Positions 44,142-54,186 of a stretch of 64,000 nucleotides of DNA are shown here, piece after piece. Made by a program: the position numbers and the translations under genes. Every line of letters begins with the position of its first letter. Positions within the stretch are counted from its first letter, which is position 1. Origin of the DNA: Mucilaginibacter robiniae (GTDB lineage: Bacteria > Bacteroidota > Bacteroidia > Sphingobacteriales > Sphingobacteriaceae); the NCBI RefSeq assembly GCF_012849215.1, contig NZ_CP051682.1, positions 1,302,001 to 1,366,000 on the forward strand. Reading direction: 5' to 3'. The notes under the pieces were generated by a model. The model made no database searches. It saw nothing but the letters and a program-made list of their open reading frames with translations, and was not told where the DNA came from.

Positions 44142-46493
44142 ATGCAATTTACAAAAAATCTGCTATTGGCATTCTTGTGTGCCTGTAGTTTTTTTACCTA
44201 CGCTCAAAACTTATCAACGCTCAAGGGCTATCTGAAAAACAATGCAGACGAGCCTCTTGCAGGAGTTACCGTTACTCTACAGAACACTACTTCCGGCACT
44301 ATTTCTGATGATTCAGGCTTTTTCATGCTACGCAATTTAAAACCAGGTCATTATACATTAGTACTACGTGCTATAGGGTATAAAACACAAGTAAAACAGG
44401 TTAGCCTGAACCAAACTAACAATGCTACTTTAAAAATAACCCTAGACGACAATACTGTTGACATGCAAACAGTTACTGTTACCGGACGTAGTGCTGTTCA
44501 GGAAAGTAATCGTCAAGCCTTTAATGTAACAGCTGTAGATGCTAAAAAGTTATATAATACTACGCTAAACTTAGCAGATGCGCTTGATAGGGTATCGGGT
44601 GTACGTGTTCGGGAGTCAGGTGGTGTAGGTTCAGATTTTAACTTATCACTCAATGGTTTGTCAGGCAATCACGTGCGTTTTTTCATTGATGGAATACCCA
44701 TGGAAAACTTTGGTAGTTCTTTCCAAATCAACAATATCCCTATCAATATTGCCGAACGCGTTGAAGTTTACAAGGGTGTTGTACCTGTATGGTTAGGCTC
44801 CGATGCATTGGGAGGCGCAATTAACATTATTACTGGCGACCGTTATCGCAACTACATCGATGCATCATACTCCTATGGTTCTTTTAATACGCACCGTAGC
44901 GTAATTAACGCAGCAGTTACCAGCAAAAAGGGCTATACCCTACAACTAAATGCATTTCAAAATTATTCGGATAACGACTATAAAGTTAAAGTTGATGTTT
45001 CTGATGCTTATACAGGAGCTTATACACCAAACGCTATTGTACGCCGGTTTCATGATCAGTATCACAATGAAACATTAATTGCCAATATTGGCGTGGTTGA
45101 CAAGAGATTTGCCGATAAACTATTATTCGGTATTACTCTAGGTAAAAACTATAAAGAGATACAAACAGGCGCTCGCATGGTTTCTGTATTTGGAGCTTGG
45201 CATCGTCGGGGTGATATTGTAATGCCCACCTTCAAATACAAAAAAGTAAACCTCATTAAAGGTCTTGATTTAACCTTAAATGCCAACTACAACTTAGGTA
45301 CCGAACAAAATATTGATACCGTAAATGGCCGGTATGATTGGTATGGAACTCTTAAACCTACTGGATCTAATGGTGAACGGTCCAGAAGTTTGTACAAATA
45401 CAAAAACCATAATGGTATTGCCACAGCAATGGCGAACTACCGCCTGAGTGATAATCAAAGCATTGCAGTAAGCGATGTTTTTAACACCTTTAATCGCAAA
45501 GGCAGCGATGTACTAAATCCTACTGTTACCGCAAACGAGCTACCGAAGAAAACGCAAAAGAATGTATTAGGGATTGGCTATACCTATGATATAAAAGATA
45601 AGTGGAGTGCCTCAATTTTTGGTAAACAGTTGTACCAACACAATGTTACCGGCAATGCTCAAGGCCAGGCTTCAACCAATAAATTCGGGTATGGTGTTGC
45701 AGCAACCTATTTTGTAATCCCTAACCTGCAAATAAAATCTTCATACGAATTAACAAATCGATTACCAGAGGCTCAAGAGATTTTCGGTGATGTTGAAAAT
45801 CAAGAAGGCAATCCAAACCTGAAGCCAGAGCAAAGCAAAAATGTGAACTTAGGTTTGAACTACAACTTTGCTATTAACTCAGATAACCGGTTTTTAGTAA
45901 ATGCTAATGCATTCTATCGGCATGCAAGTAACTTCATCTTTTACAGGCTAAATAATAACCAAACCAAATTGGTAGCAGATAATCGTGATGGCGTAAGCAC
46001 CATTGGTGGTGATGGCGAAATCAGATACTCCTATCGGAGCTGGCTTTCTGTTGGGACAACGCTCACTTACCAGTACCTGCAAAACTTGCAAAAATATGAA
46101 CCTGGTTATACCAGCGTAAGTTTATTGTACAAAGATCAAATGCCAAACATTCCTTTCTTATTTGGCAACAGTGATGCTTCTGTATCGCTCAAAAACGTAG
46201 GAAGGTCGGGTAATAATTTAAATATCAGTTACAACCTACTATATGTACATGCTTTCTGGCTTTACTGGCCAAGCTATGGCGGCAGAAATGAAACTGAAAA
46301 AAAATATGGTATTCCACAGCAAATAAGCCATGATGTTAGCTTGGTTTACACCATGGCAGGCGGTAAATACAATGTTGGGCTTGAATGTCGTAATCTCTTT
46401 AATGCTTACCTATACGACAACTTCAGTTTGCAAAAGCCTGGACGCGCATTCTACCTTAACCTCAGATATTTCTTTAACAAAACCCACAAATAA
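44142..46493 (+). CDS. TonB-dependent receptor, probable siderophore/iron uptake
   Basis: 783 residues. A signal peptide (FLCACSFFTYAQ) precedes a carboxypeptidase-regulatory-like domain (LKGYLKNNADEPLAGVTVTLQ) and the plug (ALDRVSGVRVRESGGVGSDFNLSLNGLSG, RVEVYKGVVPVWLGSDALGGAINIIT). A barrel with an aromatic C-terminus (YLNLRYFF) follows. It is shorter than SusC and has no SusD partner, as in siderophore or heme receptors. The next two genes, DUF4374 and PepSY, support iron uptake. It follows a structured leader. Confidence 0.9.
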   Translation: MQFTKNLLLAFLCACSFFTYAQNLSTLKGYLKNNADEPLAGVTVTLQNTTSGTISDDSGFFMLRNLKPGHYTLVLRAIGYKTQVKQVSLNQTNNATLKITLDDNTVDMQTVTVTGRSAVQESNRQAFNVTAVDAKKLYNTTLNLADALDRVSGVRVRESGGVGSDFNLSLNGLSGNHVRFFIDGIPMENFGSSFQINNIPINIAERVEVYKGVVPVWLGSDALGGAINIITGDRYRNYIDASYSYGSFNTHRSVINAAVTSKKGYTLQLNAFQNYSDNDYKVKVDVSDAYTGAYTPNAIVRRFHDQYHNETLIANIGVVDKRFADKLLFGITLGKNYKEIQTGARMVSVFGAWHRRGDIVMPTFKYKKVNLIKGLDLTLNANYNLGTEQNIDTVNGRYDWYGTLKPTGSNGERSRSLYKYKNHNGIATAMANYRLSDNQSIAVSDVFNTFNRKGSDVLNPTVTANELPKKTQKNVLGIGYTYDIKDKWSASIFGKQLYQHNVTGNAQGQASTNKFGYGVAATYFVIPNLQIKSSYELTNRLPEAQEIFGDVENQEGNPNLKPEQSKNVNLGLNYNFAINSDNRFLVNANAFYRHASNFIFYRLNNNQTKLVADNRDGVSTIGGDGEIRYSYRSWLSVGTTLTYQYLQNLQKYEPGYTSVSLLYKDQMPNIPFLFGNSDASVSLKNVGRSGNNLNISYNLLYVHAFWLYWPSYGGRNETEKKYGIPQQISHDVSLVYTMAGGKYNVGLECRNLFNAYLYDNFSLQKPGRAFYLNLRYFFNKTHK

Positions 46494-46501
46494 TTTTTAA
46501 T

Positions 46502-47734
46502 ATGAATATTAAAACTACACTAGCAACGCTATTGATAGCAGCATCTTTAGCGTCTTGCTCAAAAAGCACAAACGATACTGTAAATCCTGACAACTCTGGT
46601 GGATCTTCTAGCAACTCGGGCAAATACATTGTAACAATTACTCCGGCAGCTTCCACCGGTGTAGCAGACTACTTACTTACTTCCAGCAGTTTGGATACCG
46701 GTTCTATAACTACCGTTCGTAGCGGGGTAGAACAGGATGGCACATACCGTTACTATGTAACCAGCAATAATAAGTTTTTCAGTATGCTATATGGCCAGGG
46801 AAACCCGGGTGCAGTAACAGCTTACAATATTAAAGATGGTAAGCTAAACAAACTCACCAACTTCCAAACAGAAACAGTTCAGGCCTTTGCTCCTGTTGAT
46901 GATGATTTATTATTGTTTAAAATTTCAAGAAGCCCTGCAAGTCCGCTGTCTACCTGGTATAAAGTTAATACGAATAATCTGCTAATTACCTCTGAAGGTA
47001 CAACGAATACCTTACAGCTTGCAGGCAATGGCGAGTTAGCTCACTTTAGCTGGATAAAACAAGTAGGTAACAAGGTATATGCGCCTTATTTCTGTATTAA
47101 AGACAATACTTTTAAAACCGCCTATCCTGATAGTGCTTGGATTGCTGTTTTCAATTATGCTGATATGAAGCTGGAGAAGGTGATTAAAGATAACCGCACC
47201 AGTTTTATTGGTAAGTATTTTACAGATGGTTTAGCGGTTACCGAAAATAATGATGTTTATGGCTTCTCTGGGTCAGTAGCCACTGATGGAACTAAGCTTA
47301 GCTCAGCCAAACCATCAGCTATTGTCCGTATCAAAGCCGGCACAACAGAGTTTGATAAATCCTATTTGTTCAACTTTGAAGACGCAAGCGCTGGCATGAA
47401 TATCACCAATTGGCTGTACCTAGGTAATAATACATTTATTGTTGCTGCTACTACTAAAGCAGAAAAAGGTGCTTACACTAACGGGCTAAATGTTGGCATT
47501 ATTAACGTGGTAGATAAAACCTTCAAAAAAGTTAGTGGATTACCGGCTAATACTGAAATTAACAGCTTAACCACTAATAACTATACACCTAAAGATGGCA
47601 AGATTGGCTACATCGGCGTCAATCTGAAAGATGGTACAGGCTACATTTATAAAGTTGATGCTTCTACACAAACAGCTACCCGCGGTTTAAAAGTATCAGG
47701 TGGAACCATTACCGCTGTTCAGTACCTGAAATAA
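46502..47734 (+). CDS. DUF4374 lipoprotein
   Basis: 410 residues with a lipobox (LAASC-like: SLASC, Cys20) followed by a Ser/Asn-rich linker. The body is beta-propeller-like with blades such as YRYYVTSNNKFFSMLYGQGNPGAVTAYNI. DUF4374 proteins of Bacteroidota occur next to TonB receptors and PepSY proteins in iron-uptake operons; one studied relative binds siderophores at the cell surface (family knowledge). It starts eight bases after the receptor stop. Confidence 0.8.
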   Translation: MNIKTTLATLLIAASLASCSKSTNDTVNPDNSGGSSSNSGKYIVTITPAASTGVADYLLTSSSLDTGSITTVRSGVEQDGTYRYYVTSNNKFFSMLYGQGNPGAVTAYNIKDGKLNKLTNFQTETVQAFAPVDDDLLLFKISRSPASPLSTWYKVNTNNLLITSEGTTNTLQLAGNGELAHFSWIKQVGNKVYAPYFCIKDNTFKTAYPDSAWIAVFNYADMKLEKVIKDNRTSFIGKYFTDGLAVTENNDVYGFSGSVATDGTKLSSAKPSAIVRIKAGTTEFDKSYLFNFEDASAGMNITNWLYLGNNTFIVAATTKAEKGAYTNGLNVGIINVVDKTFKKVSGLPANTEINSLTTNNYTPKDGKIGYIGVNLKDGTGYIYKVDASTQTATRGLKVSGGTITAVQYLK

Positions 47735-47774
47735 TCATTTTGCAATAGAATAATTACATATAAAACCTAACACA

Positions 47775-49061
47775 ATGAAACCCCAAACTACTGTATCAAA
47801 AAAATCAAAAGATTCATTATTGAGGCGGATTAATAATTGGCTGCACTTATGGCTGGGACTTGCTTCTGGTATCATTGTGTTTATTGTATGTATTACCGGG
47901 TGCATTTGGGTATTTAATGAAGAAATTACCGGCATACTAGAACCCGAATCAAAAATTACTTACCAGAAAAAGCCGGTATTGACACCATCGGCTCTGGTAA
48001 ATATTGCAAAAGCTGAATACCCAAACTTTGTTCCTTTTTACGCCAATTACCAACAAGGAAGAGCTATTAACCTTACCTTGCGCAAAGCCGGAAAAGTTGT
48101 AGACCGCCGAGGTGGAGGCGTTTTACTAAAAATAAACCCGTACACCGGACAAATCATTTCAAAACAGATTAGTAAAAGAGGACAAACAGACTTTTTCCGG
48201 TTTATTTTAAACGGGCACAGAGCATTATGGCTACCATACAACATTGGTCGCCCCATTGTAAATTATGCCACGCTGGTTTTTGTAGTTCTGCTTATTACAG
48301 GATTAGTATGGTGGTACCCAAAAAAATGGAATAGAGCCACACGCGACAAAAGTTTTAAAATTAAATGGGGTGCTTCTTTCAAGCGGGTAAACTTGGATTT
48401 GCATAACGTATTAGGATTCTATTCCATGCTCTTTCTATTAGCCATTGCGTTTACAGGCATGGTTATCGGCTTAAGTTGGTTCAGTAATGGTTTGTATTGG
48501 GTAACTACCGGTGGGGAAAAGATGAAAGAGTTTAGACGTTCATCATCAGATAGCTTACAGCGCAATAAAGCATTAGAACCTAAGATAGCTATGGATATAC
48601 TTTGGAACAAAGTATTGGCAGATAATCCACAATCAATGGGTTTTTACTACAACTTTCCTAATCCTGAAGATGCACAATCAGCTATTGACATCATGGTTTA
48701 TCCTACAGCCGGCCAGTTTTACAACAATAAAAGCTATACTTTTGATCAGTACACGTTACAGCCCATGAAACGCAAAGACGCTTATGCCATATCTTACGAT
48801 AAAGCTGGATTTGGTCAAAAATTGCGCAAAATGAATTATGATATTCATATTGGTACAGTACTTGGTTTTCCAGGAAAAATCATGGCCTTTTTAGCATCGT
48901 TAATTGGGGCCAGTTTACCCATAACCGGCTTCTTGGTATGGTGGGGCAAGCGCAACAAAAAACCTCGAAAATCGGCTCTTATTGAAGAGGCTAATATTAA
49001 AGAAAAAAAGTTATACTTAGTTAAACGTACCAACAGAAAGATACCTGTTATTGAAACGTAG
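47775..49061 (+). CDS. PepSY-domain inner-membrane protein, probable ferric-siderophore reductase
   Basis: 428 residues with four membrane helices. The start WLHLWLGLASGIIVFIVCITGCIWVF is the PepSY-associated TM signature, followed by a periplasmic PepSY region, then DLHNVLGFYSMLFLLAIAFTGMV, YDIHIGTVLGFPGKIMAFLASL and LPITGFLVWW. The conserved His residues in the membrane could bind heme. These proteins are thought to reduce ferric siderophores in the periplasm. It follows DUF4374 by 40 bases and closes the operon. Confidence 0.87.
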   Translation: MKPQTTVSKKSKDSLLRRINNWLHLWLGLASGIIVFIVCITGCIWVFNEEITGILEPESKITYQKKPVLTPSALVNIAKAEYPNFVPFYANYQQGRAINLTLRKAGKVVDRRGGGVLLKINPYTGQIISKQISKRGQTDFFRFILNGHRALWLPYNIGRPIVNYATLVFVVLLITGLVWWYPKKWNRATRDKSFKIKWGASFKRVNLDLHNVLGFYSMLFLLAIAFTGMVIGLSWFSNGLYWVTTGGEKMKEFRRSSSDSLQRNKALEPKIAMDILWNKVLADNPQSMGFYYNFPNPEDAQSAIDIMVYPTAGQFYNNKSYTFDQYTLQPMKRKDAYAISYDKAGFGQKLRKMNYDIHIGTVLGFPGKIMAFLASLIGASLPITGFLVWWGKRNKKPRKSALIEEANIKEKKLYLVKRTNRKIPVIET

Positions 49062-49097
49062 TTAAGCTAAAAAGCTCACTGAAATTTATATCTTAAC

Positions 49098-49143
49098 AAT
49101 CAAAGAAGTCCTTAGCCATATCAAGTTAAAGACTTCTTTGATT
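49098..49143 (+). terminator. Hairpin after the iron operon
   Basis: AATCAAAGAAGTC and GACTTCTTTGATT form a perfect 13-base-pair stem with a 20-base loop, shortly after the PepSY gene stop. There is no long T run, so efficiency is uncertain. Confidence 0.55.
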
Positions 49144-49288
49144 ATAGATAAAATTTATAATTGGCACCTTCTATTATTCACAATATTTGTACTCCTATAA
49201 AGTATCATGCGTTATAACATTGAACAAAATGCGGATTGCGACTGTTAAAATCTAAGTTGATTATTTTAAAAAATCAGCAACGCAAATT

Positions 49289-49852
49289 ATGCATGATATT
49301 AAATCAAATAAATGGCCACTTATTGTAGGTGCTGGCTTAGGTGCTGTAGCCTTAACTGTAGGCTTATCTTCTTCTTGGGTAAGCATTCCCAAAGGAGCTA
49401 CAGCAGTTCAACCATTTAATCTGCAAAAGTATTTGGGCAAGTGGTTTGAGATAGCTCGAATGCCGTTTAGGTTTGAGAAAAGTTTGCGAGATGTAACTGC
49501 CGTTTATACATTAAATTCAGATGATAGCATTCGTGTGGATAACAGGGGTTACGATGTTAAAGAACAAAAATGGAAGGAAAGCATCGGTAAAGCGAAGATT
49601 GTAAATGATCCGAATGAGGCAAGGCTCAAAGTTTCTTTCTTTGGACCTTTTTATGCAGGCTACAACGTGTTGGCTATAGATGCAGATTACAACTATGCAT
49701 TAGTTGCTGGCCATAACCTGAGTTATTTATGGATCCTATCAAGGGTTACTTCTATACCAGAAAACGTCAAAACACAATACCTACAACTTGCAGAAAGTTT
49801 AGGCTATCAAACGGATAAGTTGATTTGGACAAAGCATAGTAGCACGGAGTAA
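49289..49852 (+). CDS. Bacterial lipocalin (Blc-like)
   Basis: 187 residues. An N-terminal hydrophobic segment is followed by the lipocalin signature LQKYLGKWFEIARMPFRFEK (with the G-x-W), then DVTAVYTLNSDDSIRVDNRGYD, ARLKVSFFGPFYAGYNVLAIDADYNYALVAG and SLGYQTDKLIW. The fold is an eight-stranded barrel that binds lipids or other small hydrophobic molecules; E. coli Blc works on membrane lysophospholipids. No lipobox Cys is present, so it is probably periplasmic or anchored by its helix. Confidence 0.9.
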   Translation: MHDIKSNKWPLIVGAGLGAVALTVGLSSSWVSIPKGATAVQPFNLQKYLGKWFEIARMPFRFEKSLRDVTAVYTLNSDDSIRVDNRGYDVKEQKWKESIGKAKIVNDPNEARLKVSFFGPFYAGYNVLAIDADYNYALVAGHNLSYLWILSRVTSIPENVKTQYLQLAESLGYQTDKLIWTKHSSTE

Positions 49853-50012
49853 TACTATATAGTACAAACGCACTTACTTAAAGGTGTCTTATTTCCATTT
49901 ATGCACTTTTCTTATACAAACGTATTTTTTAGTCTTTGATCAAAAAGAGTAGTGTTGCCAGCATCATTGGTTCATTTTAAGTGTTGGTCTGCATTGTTAA
50001 AAATCCATTAAA

Positions 50013-50993
50013 ATGAGAGTAGTAACCTTAGAAGAACATGTATCCTTTCCCGAGATGATTAATTTGATACCCGATGGTATTTTAGGAAACAGGAGACCAT
50101 CCAACGCTGCCCTGCAGATGATGCCCAAACTGGAAGACATCACTGGTGAACGTTTAGCCTCCATGAATGAATCTGGTATATCGATGCAGGTGCTCTCAGT
50201 AGAAAATACGGATGTAAATTTATTAGATAATAGCTCTGCTCCAGATTTCGCCTCAAAATATAATGACCTGCTAGCTGAAAAAATTAAAGATCATCCTGAA
50301 AGATTTGCAGCTTTTGCACATTTGCCGATGACTGCACCAGCAGCAGCTGCTGACGAGTTGGAACGTACAGTGAAGGACTACAACTTTCGAGGAGCTATGA
50401 TTAAAGGACTCATCAACGGTGAATTCTTGGACGCACCCAAATTTGCTCCTGTTTTTGAAAGAGCTGAAAAGCTGGGTGTTCCGATTTATATTCATCCTGG
50501 AATTCCACCTCAAGCGGTTATGGATGCTTACTACAGTAACGTTGGGAGCAAAACTGGTCCATTTGAAGCCATTGCCTGCTGGGGATGGGGATGGCATTCC
50601 GAAACAGCAATTCATGTACTTCGGCTTTTGGCGGCTGGTACATTTGATAGATACCCAAAGCTGAAAATCATCATTGGCCACATGGGCGAAATGTTACCTA
50701 TAATGTGGGTACGCTCGGAACGCGCTTTTAAACTAGGAGCAGGTGGAGAGAACCAGCGTACTTTGGCTGATACTTTCCGGCAGCAACTTCATATTACTAC
50801 TAGCGGTTTTTTCACGCAACCACCACTACAGTTAGCGCTAGATACTATTGGGATTGACAATATCATGCTATCGGTAGATTATCCTTTCAGCAGTAACCAG
50901 ATGGGTATTGAATTTTTGAATAATATACAGCTACCCGCTGACCAAGTGGCAAAGATTGCTCATGAAAATGCAGATAAATTATTAGGACTTTGA
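50013..50993 (+). CDS. Amidohydrolase-family decarboxylase-like protein
   Basis: 326 residues. The start VTLEEHVSFPEM carries the Glu-x-His metal motif of the ACMSD / gamma-resorcylate decarboxylase group (amidohydrolase_2, PF04909). Further metal or active-site residues are the His in IYIHPGIPPQ, the GHMGE stretch and Asp in LSVDYPFSS. Family members decarboxylate aromatic acids such as 2,6-dihydroxybenzoate or 5-carboxyvanillate using a divalent metal. Probably cytoplasmic, transcribed alone. The substrate cannot be read from the sequence. Confidence 0.82.
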   Translation: MRVVTLEEHVSFPEMINLIPDGILGNRRPSNAALQMMPKLEDITGERLASMNESGISMQVLSVENTDVNLLDNSSAPDFASKYNDLLAEKIKDHPERFAAFAHLPMTAPAAAADELERTVKDYNFRGAMIKGLINGEFLDAPKFAPVFERAEKLGVPIYIHPGIPPQAVMDAYYSNVGSKTGPFEAIACWGWGWHSETAIHVLRLLAAGTFDRYPKLKIIIGHMGEMLPIMWVRSERAFKLGAGGENQRTLADTFRQQLHITTSGFFTQPPLQLALDTIGIDNIMLSVDYPFSSNQMGIEFLNNIQLPADQVAKIAHENADKLLGL

Positions 50994-51136
50994 TTTGACG
51001 CAACAAAAATGAATCCGCATTTAAACCCTTCAGGTTAAGCGAGCTAATACATTTGTGCAGATAAATTATTTGTCATTTAAATTTCAAACAAAGTTCAGCC
51101 AACATCTATCCTTTTAATTTTAACGTTAGTTATAAT

Positions 51137-51724
51137 ATGATAAGATTACTTCTATTTATATCGTTGTTTACACACTCAGCTCTTAAACCGGCTAAAACAG
51201 ACACTGCTACTTTTGCTACAGGTTGTTTCTGGTGTACAGAAGCCAAATTTCAGCAGTTGCGTGGTGTGAAAAAGGTTGTATCTGGTTTTAGCGGTGGTCA
51301 TGTTGCTAATCCTACGTATAAGCAGGTTTGTACTGGTACAACAGGCCATGCTGAAACTTGTAATATTGTGTATGACCCTGCTGTTATCAGCTATGATGAA
51401 TTACTAGAAGCCTTTTTCGTAGCACATGACCCTACACAGCTTAACCGTCAAGGTAATGATGTAGGCACGCAATACCGCTCAGCTATTTTCTACCATGGCG
51501 CTCAGCAAAAACAAAAAGCTGAGTATTATATTACTAAACTAAATGCAGCTAATGCTTATAAGAGCAAAATTGTAACACAAGTTGTACCATTCACCGTGTT
51601 TTACAAGGCTGAAGATTATCATCAAAACTATTTCAACCAGAACGGCAGCCAGCCTTATTGTAAATACGTGATACAACCAGAACTAGATAAGTTTAAGGCA
51701 GTATTCAAAAACAAACTTAAGTAA
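51137..51724 (+). CDS. msrA: Peptide methionine (S)-S-oxide reductase, exported
   Basis: 195 residues with a short signal peptide (LLLFISLFTHSALK). The catalytic motif GCFWCTEAKF contains the reactive Cys; VVSGFSGGHVANPTYKQVCTGTTGHAE and HDPTQLNRQGNDVGTQYRS are family signatures. It reduces oxidised methionine (S form) in proteins. Export suggests repair of envelope proteins. Its stop overlaps the msrB start by one base (TAATG), so both are translated together. Confidence 0.95.
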   Translation: MIRLLLFISLFTHSALKPAKTDTATFATGCFWCTEAKFQQLRGVKKVVSGFSGGHVANPTYKQVCTGTTGHAETCNIVYDPAVISYDELLEAFFVAHDPTQLNRQGNDVGTQYRSAIFYHGAQQKQKAEYYITKLNAANAYKSKIVTQVVPFTVFYKAEDYHQNYFNQNGSQPYCKYVIQPELDKFKAVFKNKLK

Positions 51725-52239
51725 TGAAATTTAACATCCTCATAGCATTTCTTTTGCTGCTAAATACAAACTTATGGGCTCAAAACTTAAAAAGTAGTCA
51801 GGGCCATGAGCAAAATCCATATTATTCTAATACTGATATTCGTCCGTTAAAGGTGAGTAATGCCGAATGGAAAAAGATACTTCCGGCCAAGCTTTACAAA
51901 GTAGCCCGGGAAAGTGACACAGAGCAGGCTTTTACCGGCAAGTACTGGAATAGCAGCGCTAAGGGTACTTATTATTGTGCTGTTTGTGGTAATAAGCTAT
52001 TTCGTTCGAATGCTAAATTTGCGAGCGATTGTGGTTGGCCAAGTTTCTTTGAGCCTGTGCGTAAGAATAGTGTGGTTTATTTAACAGATAACTCTTATGG
52101 TATGCACCGCGTGGAGGTACGTTGCGCTCGTTGCGAATCACATTTAGGGCACATTTTTGATGATGGCCCACCACCTACCCACAAGCGTTTTTGCATGAAT
52201 TCTGTTTCACTAGATTTCCAGCCTGATCAAGGCCTTTAA
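51724..52239 (+). CDS. msrB: Peptide methionine (R)-S-oxide reductase, exported
   Basis: 171 residues with a signal peptide (IAFLLLLNTNLWAQ). The zinc-binding Cys pairs are CAVCG and RCARCESHLGH, and the catalytic Cys is in KRFCMNSVSL. FASDCGWPSFFEP is a further hallmark. It reduces the R epimer of methionine sulfoxide and complements MsrA. Both being exported makes the pair an envelope repair system, in which reductant must come from a membrane electron carrier not seen here. Confidence 0.95.
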   Translation: MKFNILIAFLLLLNTNLWAQNLKSSQGHEQNPYYSNTDIRPLKVSNAEWKKILPAKLYKVARESDTEQAFTGKYWNSSAKGTYYCAVCGNKLFRSNAKFASDCGWPSFFEPVRKNSVVYLTDNSYGMHRVEVRCARCESHLGHIFDDGPPPTHKRFCMNSVSLDFQPDQGL

Positions 52240-52574
52240 GTTGGAACTAATTAGTAAAAGTTATTTCCCCTCCTTTTAGTTATTATATAAGTAATATCTA
52301 AAAAGCAATGATGTGTAGATCATTTGTGCGCATGTTTACCTACAAGCCGATATTGGGATCTGCTGTTAAGGTTACCTACATCTTGTTGCTCTCTGCAGAG
52401 AAGTTTACTAGATCAGCCTAAAATATTTTAGCGCTTTGTACACCCTAAAATTCATCAGCTAAAAGAACGACTACCCGGAAAAGATTAGCATCTTGTATTT
52501 AACAATTTATTTACTATTCTCAAAATGCAGGAAAGCGAGCGTAGGATGGCGGGCAAGAATATAAAAAGTAATAT
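52240..52574. other. Gene-free convergent region
   Basis: 335 AT-rich bases between msrB and the Fur-family gene. I see no gene or repeat, and no clear terminator hairpin. Confidence 0.35.
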
Positions 52575-53009
52575 TTAGCTACTTTGTACTTTCTCGTTGC
52601 AATGATTGCAAATCCCGGTGATGGCTAAGGTTAAAGAACCAGCTTTAAAACCGCTAGGTAATTGTATAGGTGGCAAATGGAAATTGTTCATACAATAAAC
52701 CTGATGACAATTAGTGCAGTTGAAATGAAAATGCTCATCATGGTGCTCGTGTTCTGTACAGGAAGAAGAACATATTGCGTAGTTAGCTGTCCCGTTTAGG
52801 TCCATTACTTTATGCAATATTCCTTTTTCTTCAAAGGTTTTTAGTATTCGGTACAACGTAACCCTGTCTACTTCATCGCCCATCATTTTCTCTAAAACAG
52901 GTTGAGAAATGGCTGCATCCCGCTCAGCAATAATTTGAAGCACGCTCAGTCGGGGTTGGGTAACCTTTAAATGGTTCTTGCGTAACAAGTTTTCAAAATC
53001 GGTTTCCAT
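52575..53009 (-). CDS. Fur-family regulator, probably zinc-responsive (Zur-like)
   Basis: 144 residues. N-terminal winged helix (NHLKVTQPRLSVLQIIAERDAAISQPVLEKMM, RVTLYRILKTFEEKGILHKV) and a C-terminal metal-binding dimer domain with HEHHDEHFHFNCTNCHQVYC and GICNHCNEK; the two Cys-x-x-Cys pairs form the structural zinc site. The sequence alone cannot tell Zur from Fur or PerR. Neighbouring CobW GTPases, a MerC-like protein and the FtsX-type ABC operon favour zinc. It would repress the promoters marked by the shared palindrome (inference). Confidence 0.82.
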   Translation of the reverse strand: METDFENLLRKNHLKVTQPRLSVLQIIAERDAAISQPVLEKMMGDEVDRVTLYRILKTFEEKGILHKVMDLNGTANYAICSSSCTEHEHHDEHFHFNCTNCHQVYCMNNFHLPPIQLPSGFKAGSLTLAITGICNHCNEKVQSS

Positions 53010-53217
53010 ATCAACACAAATTTAACAATAAGTTGCTCTAGCTAAAACTCCATTAGTAGTTAGCTTGTCAAACTTTTATCTAATTTATTACATGCACTTA
53101 CAGAACACAGCCTGTTTCAGGTAACGTTAAGGCAAGTGCAACGGTACGCCTAATAAACTGCTATTGTTGTACATTTGTAGGTTACCCACTCTCAAATTCA
53201 ACATCTATAAAGTACCA

Positions 53218-54186
53218 CTAAGCTATCAAACAGAGCTTTAACATCCGTTCAAACCCTGCTGGTTTTAGCTGTTTACCAATAAATACTATTCGGCTTTGTT
53301 TGAGTTCATCATCCTGCCACTCCTCACCATATTCAACTACCAGATTGGCATTTACAGATTGTACAATAATTTTTCTAGAATGAGCTTCTACATATATAAT
53401 ACCTTTTACCCGATATACATCTTTTGCTTGAAAAATGAGAAACGCGGTGAGCTGATGCTGCAGTAGGGATATACTAAATGGTTCTGTAAACGTAAAGCTT
53501 AATGATACCAGATCATCATGCTGATGGTGTTTAACTGGCACAGGTGCAAGGCTAAACTTAGGCCGCTTCTTTACTATAGCATGTCGTTCAATAGCGAATA
53601 ATTCTGCAAAAGGATATTGTGTTTTGTTTCCAGAAAGCATTTGTGCAAACGGATTGATTTCGTCCAGTAGGTTTTCTAGGTAAGGTAAGTAATTATCTTC
53701 AATAAGATCTGTTTTTGTAATCAGCAAAATATCGCTAAAACTGATTTGTTTACGCGCTTCAACAGTATTCTTGAGCTGTTCTTCAATATGTCGTGCATCT
53801 ATTAAGCAAACCACACGCTTAAGCTGGTAATAACAAGATATAGATTGAGAGGTAAGGAAAGGTGAAGCTACTGATGCAGGATCAGCAATGCCAGTTGTTT
53901 CAATTACCAGTTCATCAAACTCATTCCTTCGGCCCCAAAGTTCTTCCAATAACACGTAAAAATCTTGATTAAGGCTACAGCACAAGCAACCATTACTCAA
54001 TTCATAAATGTCGTTATCTGCACCGATAATCAATTCACCATCTATAGGTTCTTCGCCAAATTCATTTTCAATAATAGCCAGTCGCTGATTGTGCTGGTAT
54101 TGAATAAGCGCATTCAAAAAGGTAGTTTTACCCGCACCCAGAAAACCGGTAATTAACATCACCGGTTTAGCTAAAAGCTTACTCAT
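53218..54186 (-). CDS. CobW/COG0523-family metallochaperone GTPase (first copy)
   Basis: 322 residues. Walker A is [14 protein letters not shown], the metal site NGCLCCSLNQ is a C-x-C-C motif, and LITKTDL is the guanine-specificity motif. Family members deliver zinc or cobalt to client proteins, often under zinc starvation. It overlaps the stop of a small upstream gene by one base, so the two are an operon. A palindrome lies over the promoter of that operon. Confidence 0.9.
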   Translation of the reverse strand: MSKLLAKPVMLITGFLGAGKTTFLNALIQYQHNQRLAIIENEFGEEPIDGELIIGADNDIYELSNGCLCCSLNQDFYVLLEELWGRRNEFDELVIETTGIADPASVASPFLTSQSISCYYQLKRVVCLIDARHIEEQLKNTVEARKQISFSDILLITKTDLIEDNYLPYLENLLDEINPFAQMLSGNKTQYPFAELFAIERHAIVKKRPKFSLAPVPVKHHQHDDLVSLSFTFTEPFSISLLQHQLTAFLIFQAKDVYRVKGIIYVEAHSRKIIVQSVNANLVVEYGEEWQDDELKQSRIVFIGKQLKPAGFERMLKLCLIA

